Assembly: GCF_000190575.1 (NCBI RefSeq)
Contig: NC_015164.1
Location: 1,178,001 to 1,242,000, forward strand
From: Phocaeicola salanitronis DSM 18170
GTDB taxonomy: Bacteria > Bacteroidota > Bacteroidia > Bacteroidales > Bacteroidaceae
Reading direction: 5' to 3'
Length of the DNA stretch: 64,000 nucleotides
The notes beneath the pieces were generated by a model. It was not told the origin of the DNA. It did no database searches and saw nothing but the letters and a program-made list of their open reading frames with translations. Below, piece after piece: positions 33,082-42,079 of this stretch (within the stretch, counting starts at the first letter, position 1; the number at the start of each line of letters is the position of its first letter). The translations under genes were made by a program, and so were the position numbers.

Positions 33082-34059
33082 CTATCGCGGAATCATTTTG
33101 ATTTTGACCGGGACTCCCTGGGAATTCAAGACACGGACCGGAGCCTTTTCGCTTGCCTTAACATAGAAGAGGAGATAATCCTGCGCCCGCTGAGACTCAT
33201 AATACCCTCTATCCCGGTATTCGGCTATCCACTTTTGAATTACGGGAACCTGCCAACGGTTCATCAACACATAATAAGCGGCATCGTATTCGGAATCGCT
33301 CAGGAAAATATTCAGTTTTAAATAATCCCACCAAAAACGTTCTTTCTCTTTGCTGTGGGCATTGAGCGCAGCTATGCGAAGATTGTAGGCTTCGCCGGGG
33401 TCGTCTGAATAGTAATCCCATGCGAATACATCGGGCGTACCACCCTCCACATTGTTCCTATCAGGAGCAAAAGATTTCAAGGCCTCCAGCGAAGCATTGA
33501 TTTGGCTATATGTGCTTGTCTCGTACTCCTTATAATAAGAAATGACATTCTTCAACCGGCTTGACGCGGGATGAACCAATACTGCCCGCGCCTTTACATG
33601 GCGTTTGGCATCGCTGCTTACTTTTGCCAACCGCTTCATAAAACCGGCTTCTGAATTTATCCGTTCTGCCGGATCCGTCTTTACCAAAGGGAAATCTTTA
33701 TTGATTTTGCGTATATTGCGGTGCAGATAAGGCAAACGCAATGCCCCACACGCACAACAAATGGAAGCACGGAGAATCTGGAAAATAGGTGTACGGTCGC
33801 CTTGAGGCGCCACATAAGGAAGATCAGAGATGCTGAAAAGCGCTTCGCTACCGACAATAAGGGTGACGGAAAGCGACTCATTTTCTTTCAACTCTCCCGT
33901 AAGTTTGAAATCACGCTGTTGGACACTTACCCAATCTATGGGTTGCAATGCCAAGAGGAGAACACAAAAACTACCATTGTGCGGTGTGTAATCCACATTC
34001 TGCGGTCTGGACTTGGAGACCACCTCGTTGAGGAACCTAATTTTTTGACTATCTACCAT
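33082..34059 (-). CDS. Uncharacterised 325-residue protein
   Basis: Started at MVDSQKIRFLNEV. An N-terminal beta-rich part (to about 90) precedes a central region with CCACGALRLPYLHRN and a helical C-terminal half rich in Tyr and Trp (FWWDYLKLNIFLSDSEYD), ending in a strand-like VRVLNSQGVPVKIKMIP. No signal peptide or membrane helix is evident and I recognise no family. A minus-strand -7 box TACCTTTG (34100-34107) suggests its own transcript; a terminator follows. The gene lies in the cargo segment next to the ATPase/nuclease pair and may or may not work with it. Confidence 0.5.
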   Translation of the reverse strand: MVDSQKIRFLNEVVSKSRPQNVDYTPHNGSFCVLLLALQPIDWVSVQQRDFKLTGELKENESLSVTLIVGSEALFSISDLPYVAPQGDRTPIFQILRASICCACGALRLPYLHRNIRKINKDFPLVKTDPAERINSEAGFMKRLAKVSSDAKRHVKARAVLVHPASSRLKNVISYYKEYETSTYSQINASLEALKSFAPDRNNVEGGTPDVFAWDYYSDDPGEAYNLRIAALNAHSKEKERFWWDYLKLNIFLSDSEYDAAYYVLMNRWQVPVIQKWIAEYRDRGYYESQRAQDYLLFYVKASEKAPVRVLNSQGVPVKIKMIPR

Positions 34060-34184
34060 AATTAAAATCGGTATTAAGTGAAACTTCGTATTAACGGTAC
34101 AAAGGTAAGCAGCTATGCAGATTTGTCTGTTCCGATTTTCGCCGAAAACACTGCACAAATAAATTTTCTAAACTAAATTCTGCA

Positions 34185-34736
34185 TCATGCAAAGGAAACC
34201 TGTACATCCGGTAAAATTCCGGTGATGTTGGAAACTGAGTTGACAGAGACCTTAACAGGTTGCAGCCATGCCAGTTTTTGTTTCAGTTTTTGCTGCCAAA
34301 TGCCCATTCGTGCCCTGCGCTCCGCCAGATTGGCTTCGTCCCATTCGATACAAGCGATAATAGCCAGTTGAACACCGCTGTCAAGCAACCGACTATTTAT
34401 CTGTGTGAAGAACTCTTCGTCATTTGTAGAAAAGCGTGCGGCACCTGTGGCAGTGGCAATCGAATCCCTAACCTTGACGGCAATCCTCCGCATCAATTCT
34501 TCGCCTCCGGCATTAAGCACTGCACGAGTGCTTTCATCGCGGGTATGTCCCCGATAGTTTTTGACTTCAATCAGAAATAACTGTTTCTCCTCATGAATGC
34601 CCATGAAATCTACCGCCTTTGTAGGCTTGAGAACCTTTTCCACCTTTCGGTGCGCGATATGTTCATCGTACTTGACGACCACCCAACTGGCATCTTGAAA
34701 ACTGAAATTGATGCCGCTCTCCTGAAAATCACTCAT
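34185..34736 (-). CDS. PD-(D/E)xK nuclease-like partner of the AAA ATPase
   Basis: 183 residues. Residues about 35-65 read KAVDFMGIHEEKQLFLIEVK: an Asp, a strand, then Glu-x-Lys, the core of restriction-endonuclease-like folds. The remainder is helical, ending WLQPVKVSVNSVS. It overlaps the upstream ATPase gene by 8 bp, so they are coupled. I infer a nuclease effector activated by the ATPase; catalytic residues are only tentatively identified. Confidence 0.6.
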   Translation of the reverse strand: MSDFQESGINFSFQDASWVVVKYDEHIAHRKVEKVLKPTKAVDFMGIHEEKQLFLIEVKNYRGHTRDESTRAVLNAGGEELMRRIAVKVRDSIATATGAARFSTNDEEFFTQINSRLLDSGVQLAIIACIEWDEANLAERRARMGIWQQKLKQKLAWLQPVKVSVNSVSNITGILPDVQVSFA

Positions 34737-35766
34737 AACTGCTCATGTATTTCTGTTCCAAATCATAGAATGCCGCATACTCCTCCAGAATCGGATTATT
34801 CTGTATGGCTGTGAGCGTATCGCTTTCTTCGACCGCTATACTGCCTTCTTCTTTGTGCAATCCGAAGAAACGAACACATACACCCGTGTGTTCCTTGTAC
34901 TCAGAATACAAAGAAAGCATGTGTGTAAGCAAGTAATCATGTGTGGCGATGAAAATCTGCAAGCCACACTTCTGAAGTTCGCGAATGAACTCGGCCACTA
35001 CCCGGATGAGAGCCGGATTGAGATTGGACTCCGGTTCGTCCCAAAATAAAATCGTTTTGGCATTGATTTCACCGTTCAGGATAAGGTAAAGGATGGATGC
35101 CAGTTTGCGCAACCCTTCAGCCACCAAGTGGGCTTCCATGTTTCCCTCAGCCGTCTGTATGTAAAAACGGCCGTTCATCTGAAGCACTTTGAAACCCAAT
35201 TCACTCTCTAACAATTCGATAGCCGACTTTAAGGGATTGCCTTCTATATCGCGCAAAACGGGAAGAGCAAGCGAGTGCGCCAGATTGATGTAAGTCTGAT
35301 CGAATGAAAGTTCACGTTTGCTGCTCAATCCTATAAACCCCTCAAACAGGGAAAACATCTCACGCGGCGGAATATAGATGAACTGGCACTCGCCCCATTT
35401 GTCGTCTCCCTCTATCTTGACTGTTGTCTTGGATGTAGCAGAAAAGCTGAATGCCAAATCCTTGTCATCCACAGCAACCTTTACAAATGCTTTACTTGCC
35501 ACCATACTCTTGTTTACCAGATTGCCGATGAAATCCGGTTTGAAATAATGGGTGACGTTTTCTGCTAATGTGTATTCAAACTGTTCTTTGGAAGTAGTTT
35601 GCTTGGCAAGGAACTCATGACGTGCCTGCAAGGCAGAAGCTAAGCATTTGAGCACATGTGTCTTTCCCGTACCGTTTTTGCCAATAAGGACATTGACTCC
35701 ATTGACAAATGAGAAACTATTGTCGATGAAGCTGGTAAATCCTGCTAATGTTATACTGTTTATCAT
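34729..35766 (-). CDS. AAA/SMC-like ATPase (AAA_21 type), probable defence component
   Basis: 345 residues. Walker A VLIGKNGTGKTHVL near residue 28, an ABC-like signature region LVAEGLRKLASILYL near 218, Walker B TILFWDEPESNLNP near 240, and a switch His in IFIATHDYLL near 275. This is the RecF/OLD-related family often found as the sensor half of two-gene antiphage systems. It is the first gene of the pair. A -7 box TAACTTTG lies just upstream (35794-35801, minus strand). No TOPRIM domain is present, so it is not a full OLD nuclease. Confidence 0.8.
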   Translation of the reverse strand: MINSITLAGFTSFIDNSFSFVNGVNVLIGKNGTGKTHVLKCLASALQARHEFLAKQTTSKEQFEYTLAENVTHYFKPDFIGNLVNKSMVASKAFVKVAVDDKDLAFSFSATSKTTVKIEGDDKWGECQFIYIPPREMFSLFEGFIGLSSKRELSFDQTYINLAHSLALPVLRDIEGNPLKSAIELLESELGFKVLQMNGRFYIQTAEGNMEAHLVAEGLRKLASILYLILNGEINAKTILFWDEPESNLNPALIRVVAEFIRELQKCGLQIFIATHDYLLTHMLSLYSEYKEHTGVCVRFFGLHKEEGSIAVEESDTLTAIQNNPILEEYAAFYDLEQKYMSSYE

Positions 35767-35793
35767 TGAAACCTCTGATTAATAAAACTGTTA

Positions 35794-35801
35794 CAAAGTT
35801 A
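35794..35801 (-). promoter_or_regulatory. -7 box of the ATPase/nuclease operon
   Basis: TAACTTTG on the minus strand, matching TAnnTTTG, 28 bp before the ATPase start. The gap 35802-35997 shows nothing else I can identify. Confidence 0.5.
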
Positions 35802-35997
35802 ATTGAAAAATGAAAAGCATCCAACTTAAATAAATAAAAAACGGAAAAACAGATATAGCAGGCATTGCTCTAACTAATCGTGATGTGGATTATGTAATTA
35901 TAACTAAAATTCAGTGATATATATATGCTGAGAATGAGCATATAAGCATAACAATGTTTTTCAAAGACATCACTCACATAAGAGACATCAATGATTT

Positions 35998-36921
35998 TTA
36001 TGGCGCTGGAGGGAACTTTATGTTGTTCCCTTTTTTAATGATGCAAGAGGAAGCTTCATCTTGAATTTTTTTTGTGATACGGGTATAATTTGTTTCTGTT
36101 CGTAGCTTTGAATCTGGTAATTCTTTCCAATCAAAAGTATGCTCTATATTAAAAACATTCTGTTCATTGGCTGAAGTAAATCGCATGGATGATTTTACAT
36201 GGATACTACCCTCCGGTGTCCGGACATTCCAATTGAATTTTGGATGGAATTGTAACTTTGCAGCAAGACATAATCTTTCGACTGTTGCCTGAATTATACC
36301 TTTAGTCGTGTTTAAATCTTTCAGACTCTGGGAGTAATACCATTTGAATTCATCATAAACTTTGAAATCTAAAGGATTTTCAAATGGCTGGAATAACTTG
36401 TAAATTTCTGCACAAAAAGATGAGTCATAATCATTTAAGGATGCTGGAACTTCCTGATCCATTAAGACACGACAACCTTTGGCTCCTGCCTGTTCCAACT
36501 TTACAGCCTTGCTCACGGCATTGCCCAGCAGCATTTGTCCTAAATTGTTGTTATGGTCTTCAATAATATCCCCATAGGCTATTCCACCACGACATAAAAT
36601 GCCATTCTGCAAACAATCCCACATGATAGTATGACAAGACAGTATGACATCCTTCATGTTTTCAGACCAAACGAAAGCACAATCGGACAACTGGGTGAAA
36701 TTCACTTTAGGGTACTTATTCTGGCAGTTTGTCAATATTTCACGAAATAGTATCAATATATTAGCCGCAAATTCCTGATTCCCTGAAGTCTGAAAATGTT
36801 TAGAGACCTGCCAGATGTGAAAATCGTCTTCTGTAAGCTGGATTTTATTTTGGGTTAAAGCTGTAAATCCCAGTATATCTACATAGAAGACAAAACCTTT
36901 TAGATTTTTCAAGCTCATCAT
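35998..36921 (-). CDS. Class III nucleotide cyclase-like protein
   Basis: 307 residues from MMSLKNLKGFVFYVDI. Residues near 14-20 read DILGFTAL, the first metal-binding Asp with the Gly-Phe-Thr typical of class III cyclases; TQLSDCAFVW near 88 gives the second Asp; RGGIAYGDII and LLGNAVSKAVKLEQAG near 122-155 match the later part of the catalytic domain. Pycsar cyclases of antiphage defence have this sort of stand-alone domain, but no effector gene is visible next to it, so activity and role are inference. A strong inverted repeat covers its promoter. Confidence 0.6.
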   Translation of the reverse strand: MMSLKNLKGFVFYVDILGFTALTQNKIQLTEDDFHIWQVSKHFQTSGNQEFAANILILFREILTNCQNKYPKVNFTQLSDCAFVWSENMKDVILSCHTIMWDCLQNGILCRGGIAYGDIIEDHNNNLGQMLLGNAVSKAVKLEQAGAKGCRVLMDQEVPASLNDYDSSFCAEIYKLFQPFENPLDFKVYDEFKWYYSQSLKDLNTTKGIIQATVERLCLAAKLQFHPKFNWNVRTPEGSIHVKSSMRFTSANEQNVFNIEHTFDWKELPDSKLRTETNYTRITKKIQDEASSCIIKKGNNIKFPPAP

Positions 36922-36957
36922 GATGTATCGTTTATAATCTATTAAAATCGTTTTATA

Positions 36958-37024
36958 CAAAGATAGATTTTCAAATTTAAATGTGGAAGTACTTTTGAGG
37001 TTATAATAAAGTATTTCCACATTT
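36958..37024 (-). promoter_or_regulatory. Cyclase-like gene promoter with inverted repeat
   Basis: Minus-strand -7 box TATCTTTG (36958-36965). aaatgtggaa (36979-36988) and ttccacattt (37015-37024) form an inverted repeat, extended inside by tactt/aagta, covering the -33 region; a likely regulator site. The following stretch 37025-37294 shows no gene I can support. Confidence 0.5.
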
Positions 37025-37294
37025 TAAACTGGATATAGATAAAAACTGTTCGGCATTATAACGTATCAATTATATTTGTTTACACAGATAGCACTTCTGA
37101 ATGAGATAACCTAATGGATGACGGGGTTCATTTGCCCTGAACATAAATACCTTTCCAATTTTCAAGGAAATGCTTTTCTGCCCACATGCTGTTGAATCTT
37201 TAGGGTGAACAAATGGAATTTGCCGTATAAAAGACGGCGTAGAAAACAGAATACGAAGGATTCCCTTTAGCTTTCGGAATCTGCTAGAAAGAAA

Positions 37295-37314
37295 AACCAC
37301 CCCGAAAGGTGGTT
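37295..37314 (-). terminator. Terminator after the Rhs2 immunity gene
   Basis: aaccacc-ccgaaa-ggtggtt; on the minus strand it is followed by TTTTTC. It lies 5 bp beyond the immunity stop and ends the vgrG-rhs2 operon. Confidence 0.8.
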
Positions 37315-37318
37315 CTGT

Positions 37319-37672
37319 TTATCCATTTTGTTTTTCTCTGAACTCCTTTAATTTCTTTTCAATAAATGCAAAATCGTTAATAGCTTTATCCTTATTTTTT
37401 GCTTTATCATATTTTTCTCGCCATTTTATAATTCCATACTTATAAAATTTAAAACCTTCTTCTGTTAAATCTTTGATCCAAAGTTCGGAATCATCATTAG
37501 CTTTTTCGTCACTGTTTAATATGATTCTTGTTGTAAAGCCATTATCTTGCAAAAAATGGATATAATTTTCAAAAAAACGATATTGTCGTTCTATATATTC
37601 TTTTGTTAGTGGTGGAATAGATTTTCTTTGTGTTATCCATCCTATTTTTTCTATTATAAAATTCTCATCCAT
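37319..37672 (-). CDS. Candidate immunity protein for the Rhs2 toxin tip
   Basis: 117 residues, MDENFIIEKIGWITQRKSIP, predicted cytoplasmic and mostly helical, with Lys/Glu-rich C-terminal helices. It starts 6 bp after the Rhs2 stop and is the last gene before the terminator. Its AT-rich composition matches the toxin tip. I recognise no family; the immunity role rests on position. It shares no similarity with the Rhs1 immunity candidate, as expected for different toxins. Confidence 0.65.
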   Translation of the reverse strand: MDENFIIEKIGWITQRKSIPPLTKEYIERQYRFFENYIHFLQDNGFTTRIILNSDEKANDDSELWIKDLTEEGFKFYKYGIIKWREKYDKAKNKDKAINDFAFIEKKLKEFREKQNG

Positions 37673-37678
37673 AATGCT

Positions 37679-40600
37679 TTAGTGATATTTAACTTCTTTT
37701 GATTCTAAATCAACATCTAATCTTGTTGTTTTAATATTTGATATATCATAAAGTTTACCTTTTTTTCCAGGTTCTTTTATGTATGTTCCGCCACGCCGCT
37801 TTATCCGCTCCTCTTTAAGAGCCTGAAATGATTTATCTGCTGTTGAACTTGTGACCTCATAAACACCAATTACTTTTCCATTTTCTACTACTACAAAGTC
37901 AACTCTTCTTCTTGAACCTGTTACAACATCATAGACACTTTTTCCATTGGCATATTTTAAATACCTTTCGGATAAGATTTCAGCATTTGGGAATTGATTT
38001 TGTAGCCATTTTTTTGCAATGGTTTCTCTTTCTAATCCTGCGGCTTTGTTTGGAATTATTTCGAGTCCTAAAATATCTGTCCAACTATTTGTATCGTGAA
38101 CATAACCATGGAGTGTTGGATTTCCACCAAATATTCCAATCGGATCTTGCGAGACATACATCCCGATATCTGGGTTGTAGTACCTGAATCTATTATAATA
38201 TAGTCCTATTTCTTCATCCGCATATTGTCCTTGGAACCTGAACGGACAATCGAACTCCGTTCCCTTGTCAACGGCAAGCACTTTTCCGTAAATATCCAGT
38301 GTGCAGTCCCAGGTCTTGTTTCCCTGCCCGTCGTACATCTGGATAGGAGTACCCATGTAGTCGGACACGATGGAATACTGTTTATCGCCCTGTATCTTTG
38401 CCGCAGGTACAAACGTGCCCGCCTCGAACACCCAGGTGGTAATATCTTCTGCTGGTTCTTTGGGAGGGATGTTTCCCTCTTCGTCCGATTGTAAGCCAAT
38501 GGCTTTGTAACTCCATTCGTGCAGCGGTACGTTGCCATCCCACACCCAGCGTGTGACCTTCCCGAAATACCGTTTGGCCGTGCGGCGCCCCAACGCGTCA
38601 TACCGGAACTCCACCGGCCTGCCGTCCGGACGTATCACTTTCTTCAGCATGCCGTTGGACGCCCACCCGTAGAGCCATCCCGTGCCCGTAGCCAAGCAGC
38701 GGATGCCGCGCTCCTTCTCCAGGCGCTTGCGGTCATGAGTCACGGCGTTGTCCTGCAACTCCTTGAACTCGCGGAAAACGAGGTTGCCCTCGTCGTCGTA
38801 GTGGTAGAAACAATTCGGGTCTTCCAGCAGCCGGCCTCCCGCACCGTACTTGCGGTCTTTCCTCTCCGGCGTTTCAAAGAGGTTTCCCACGAAGTCCGGC
38901 ACGCGGTATATCACGTCCGTCTCGGAACCGTCTGTCGTTTCCTGGCGGATGAGGAAGTCGAAACGGTCGTAATCGTAGCGCATGACCGTTCCCGTCAGCT
39001 CGTTCTCCTTGGCGAGCAACCGATTAGCGATGCCCCACTCGTAGCGGTACGCCCCGCGCTCGATGCCGCCCGACCGCACGGACTTGCGCACCTCGCGCCC
39101 GAAACGGTCGCGCTCCGTCCTGACGGTCACACCCCCGGAGAACGTGCGCTGCACCTCCAGCCCCGTGTTGTCACGCACCCAGGACGCCTGCCAGCCTTCG
39201 CCCGACTGCATGGCCTGCAAGTTACCCTCCCGGTCGTATGTATGGCGGATGTCCGCTCCCAGACTGCTGGTGATGCGGGTGCAGTTTCCTTCGCTGTCAT
39301 ACGTGCGGCTGACGGTATATTCTCCCTGTTTTTCCCCGGTGACCAGTCCTGTCTTCCTGTCACGGATGAACTCCAGCAGGTTCTCCGCGTTCTGTGCCTT
39401 GACGAGCAGGCCGTCCTTGTCATACGTGTAAAGGGAGACCTCCCCGTCGTACTGTTCCTCCTTCAGGATGTTATCCAGCCCGTCGTAGAGGTATTCGGTC
39501 CATTTGCCGCCGGGACGGTTCACCCGTGTGACTCGTCCCGCCCCGTCACGCTCGTACTCGCGGCGGATGCCGTCGAAGCCTGTCTCCGTAATGACCTGGC
39601 CCAGCCCGTCCAGCCCGAAGAAATAGTTGTCGCCCGCCTCGTTCCCGATGCGGCGGAGCTGCAGCTCGCTGTTGTAGCCGAAGGTGATGCGGTGACGCTC
39701 CTGCTCGCGGCTTTTCAGCACGCCCAGAGCACCGTAGGTGAACCTGACCTCACGGATGTTGTCGGCGGCATGGACCAGGTTGCCCATGGCGTCGTACTCG
39801 AAACGGTGCACGTTGCCGTCCGGCTCCTCAAGGCGGATGAGGTTGTCGGCACGGTCGTAGGCGTAGCGGGTGGCGTTGCCTTTCACGTCCACCGCCTGCA
39901 CGAGCCTGCCCCTGCCGTCGTATTCCCAACGGCGGAACAGCCCGTTGGGGAACTGCAACAACTCAAGGTCGTACCTGTCGTTGAAGGTGAGCGTGTAAAC
40001 CCGTCCCTGTCCGTCGGTGATGGTGCGCAGGACTCCGCCGTCGTAGGTGTATTCCACCGTCTCCCCGCTGAGCGTGGTGCGGCTGACGACACGGTCCTGT
40101 TCGTCATAGTCCCATGACAGCTCCCTGCCTTCCGGTGTGCGGAGCGAGGTCAGGTTGCGGTTCTTGTCGTAATTCAAGAACGTGTCCCCGCCGTTCTCGT
40201 CCGTGATGCGGACGGGCTGACCGAACTCGTTGTAGGCCGTCTTGCGGGTATATCCTTCGGGATTGACCGTGACCTCCAGCTCCTGATAGCCGTTGTACTG
40301 CTGGCGGGTAATCCCGCCGTTGGCATCCACGATCTTGTAGATGAGCCTGTCCTCTCCGTAGTAGTATTCGGTCTCGGCATCCTCGCCGTTGCGGATGCGG
40401 GTGCACCCCTTGGCGTAGCGGATGAAGTATTCCATCACGCCGCCGTCGCCCCACGTATGCACACACCGGGCATTTTCGCCCCTGCCTTCATATTCCCAAT
40501 GGAAGGACATGCCTCCCTGGTTGGTGAGCTGCACGAGCAGGTGTCCGTCGGCATAGACGAAATGCTTGCTGACATCCAGCGCGTCGGTGGTCTCCACCAT

Positions 40601-41998
40601 GTCGCCCCGTCCGTCGTACCGGTAGCGGACCAGCTTGACCTCCTCGTTGTCCTGCCGGATGGACACGCAGCATACACGGCCCAGCCCGTCGGTTTCCACT
40701 TTCAGGCGTTCGCCGCGGGAGGATATGATGCCCGACAGGCGTCCGGCGGAAGCGTACTCGAAACGGATGCGGAACCCGTCTTTTGTGGAAATCTCCGACA
40801 CCATGCGGTATCCGAAACGGTTTTCCGGCCCGCCGAAACGGTATTGGAGCCCCCGGATGTCGGTGAGCAGGTAGCCCTGTGCGTCGAGTGTCCAGAGAAG
40901 CTGCTCCTTGCGGTCGAAATAGGAACCGCCGGGTTCCAGCACGGGCAGGAAGGACTCACGCCCGTCGGCGTGGCGGAAAAGGAACGCCTCTTCCTCCAGA
41001 CGGCGTATGCCCAGGTTGTAGCTGTGGTGCCAGTTGTAGCCCAGCGGCCCGTCCACAGCGGCATCGCTGTAATAGGTGCGCTCCCAGACGATGGGGATGG
41101 GGCCGGGAAGCTCGAAGTCCACGTTGGTGTGGTACACCCTGCCTGTGGCGGCATCCACCGGCTCGCCGAACGTCTTGCACTTGATGGGCTGGAGAATGTC
41201 CGCCAGCCTGTTCTTTCCTTTCTGTCTCAGCCTGTCAATCAGTGCCTGGAACTTGTCGCCCAGCTTTTTCCACAGTTTCCCCAGTCCCTTGAGGCCGAAT
41301 TTCAGGGCCAGGGCGAACATGTCGATGGTCGGCGGGCCTCCGACAAGCACCGGCTTGCCCGCCGAAGTGATGGTGGACAGCATGGAGGTGGGGGCCATCA
41401 GCGCCTTGCTTACCTTCTTGGGCTTGCCCTTGCGGGGGACGGTCGGTATTCCCACTATGTTGCAGGAGAGGGCCGGATGCGTCAGGGCGGAACAGGGGGC
41501 GCCGTCCGCCAGTACCGTAGAGCTGCCCATCCACATCTCGGACTCGGACATGCCGCTGACCAGCGGGGCGGAATGCAGGACGTAGGCCGGCAGGTGCACG
41601 ATGCCGATGCCCGCCTGGGCGATCCACTGGCCGTGGACCTTCACGGACGGGGCCATGCCCTTGAGTATGCTGCCCGCCACGCCTGCCACGCCGCCCGCGG
41701 ACGGGGGGATGGCCGTTGCCAGGCTTGCCATGAGGTCGGCCAGGAGGTCGTACACCTTGCCCACGTGCGGCACGGGCATGACGGGGGAAGGCGGCGTGAC
41801 CGTGGGGTGCGTGTCGATCCCTACGGACAGGTCGCCGAACTTGGCCACAGGCATGCCCGGCACGGAAGGAAGAGCTCCTGCCAGACCTGACTGGAGCCTG
41901 TCCAGAGCCGCTTTCGAGGCCGTGAAAAGGTCGGAAAAGCCCCGTCTGACGCTGTTGCTATCAACGGCGTCAGCTATATTTTTGAATACATCTGACAT
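37679..41998 (-). CDS. T6SS Rhs/PAAR effector with PD-(D/E)xK-like nuclease tip (Rhs2)
   Basis: 1439 residues. The first about 17 residues (MSDVFKNIADAVDSNSV) differ from Rhs1; the next about 1210 are nearly identical to it: PAAR-like region, DUF6531 and YD/RHS repeats. After the core end (YYNRFRYYNPDIGMYVSQDP) the tip reads AAGLERETIAKKWLQNQFP and then RRVDFVVVENGKVIGVYEVT, an Asp ... Glu-x-Thr arrangement of restriction-like nucleases, followed by a basic KEERIKRRGG. It is the cargo of the vgrG-tssB-tssC operon, 81 bp after tssC. Confidence 0.85.
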   Translation of the reverse strand: MSDVFKNIADAVDSNSVRRGFSDLFTASKAALDRLQSGLAGALPSVPGMPVAKFGDLSVGIDTHPTVTPPSPVMPVPHVGKVYDLLADLMASLATAIPPSAGGVAGVAGSILKGMAPSVKVHGQWIAQAGIGIVHLPAYVLHSAPLVSGMSESEMWMGSSTVLADGAPCSALTHPALSCNIVGIPTVPRKGKPKKVSKALMAPTSMLSTITSAGKPVLVGGPPTIDMFALALKFGLKGLGKLWKKLGDKFQALIDRLRQKGKNRLADILQPIKCKTFGEPVDAATGRVYHTNVDFELPGPIPIVWERTYYSDAAVDGPLGYNWHHSYNLGIRRLEEEAFLFRHADGRESFLPVLEPGGSYFDRKEQLLWTLDAQGYLLTDIRGLQYRFGGPENRFGYRMVSEISTKDGFRIRFEYASAGRLSGIISSRGERLKVETDGLGRVCCVSIRQDNEEVKLVRYRYDGRGDMVETTDALDVSKHFVYADGHLLVQLTNQGGMSFHWEYEGRGENARCVHTWGDGGVMEYFIRYAKGCTRIRNGEDAETEYYYGEDRLIYKIVDANGGITRQQYNGYQELEVTVNPEGYTRKTAYNEFGQPVRITDENGGDTFLNYDKNRNLTSLRTPEGRELSWDYDEQDRVVSRTTLSGETVEYTYDGGVLRTITDGQGRVYTLTFNDRYDLELLQFPNGLFRRWEYDGRGRLVQAVDVKGNATRYAYDRADNLIRLEEPDGNVHRFEYDAMGNLVHAADNIREVRFTYGALGVLKSREQERHRITFGYNSELQLRRIGNEAGDNYFFGLDGLGQVITETGFDGIRREYERDGAGRVTRVNRPGGKWTEYLYDGLDNILKEEQYDGEVSLYTYDKDGLLVKAQNAENLLEFIRDRKTGLVTGEKQGEYTVSRTYDSEGNCTRITSSLGADIRHTYDREGNLQAMQSGEGWQASWVRDNTGLEVQRTFSGGVTVRTERDRFGREVRKSVRSGGIERGAYRYEWGIANRLLAKENELTGTVMRYDYDRFDFLIRQETTDGSETDVIYRVPDFVGNLFETPERKDRKYGAGGRLLEDPNCFYHYDDEGNLVFREFKELQDNAVTHDRKRLEKERGIRCLATGTGWLYGWASNGMLKKVIRPDGRPVEFRYDALGRRTAKRYFGKVTRWVWDGNVPLHEWSYKAIGLQSDEEGNIPPKEPAEDITTWVFEAGTFVPAAKIQGDKQYSIVSDYMGTPIQMYDGQGNKTWDCTLDIYGKVLAVDKGTEFDCPFRFQGQYADEEIGLYYNRFRYYNPDIGMYVSQDPIGIFGGNPTLHGYVHDTNSWTDILGLEIIPNKAAGLERETIAKKWLQNQFPNAEILSERYLKYANGKSVYDVVTGSRRRVDFVVVENGKVIGVYEVTSSTADKSFQALKEERIKRRGGTYIKEPGKKGKLYDISNIKTTRLDVDLESKEVKYH
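38307..41944. repeat. 3.64-kb near-identical repeat shared with 11813-15450
   Basis: Partner of the Rhs1 block at a constant 26494-bp offset, same orientation. Visible differences are at 40329, 41057 and 41898. Recombination between the copies would delete the 26 kb between them or swap toxin tips. Confidence 0.9.
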
Positions 41999-42079
41999 AG
42001 TGAGAATTTTTTAGGATGTAAAAAGGAGAGTAGCTGAAGAGCCCCGCCGGACCCTTCAGTTACTTCTAAAAATACTCAT

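Noticed and set aside
37070-37300. 76-codon minus-strand frame
   Set aside because: No start context, no family, and it overlaps the terminator after the immunity gene; probably chance.
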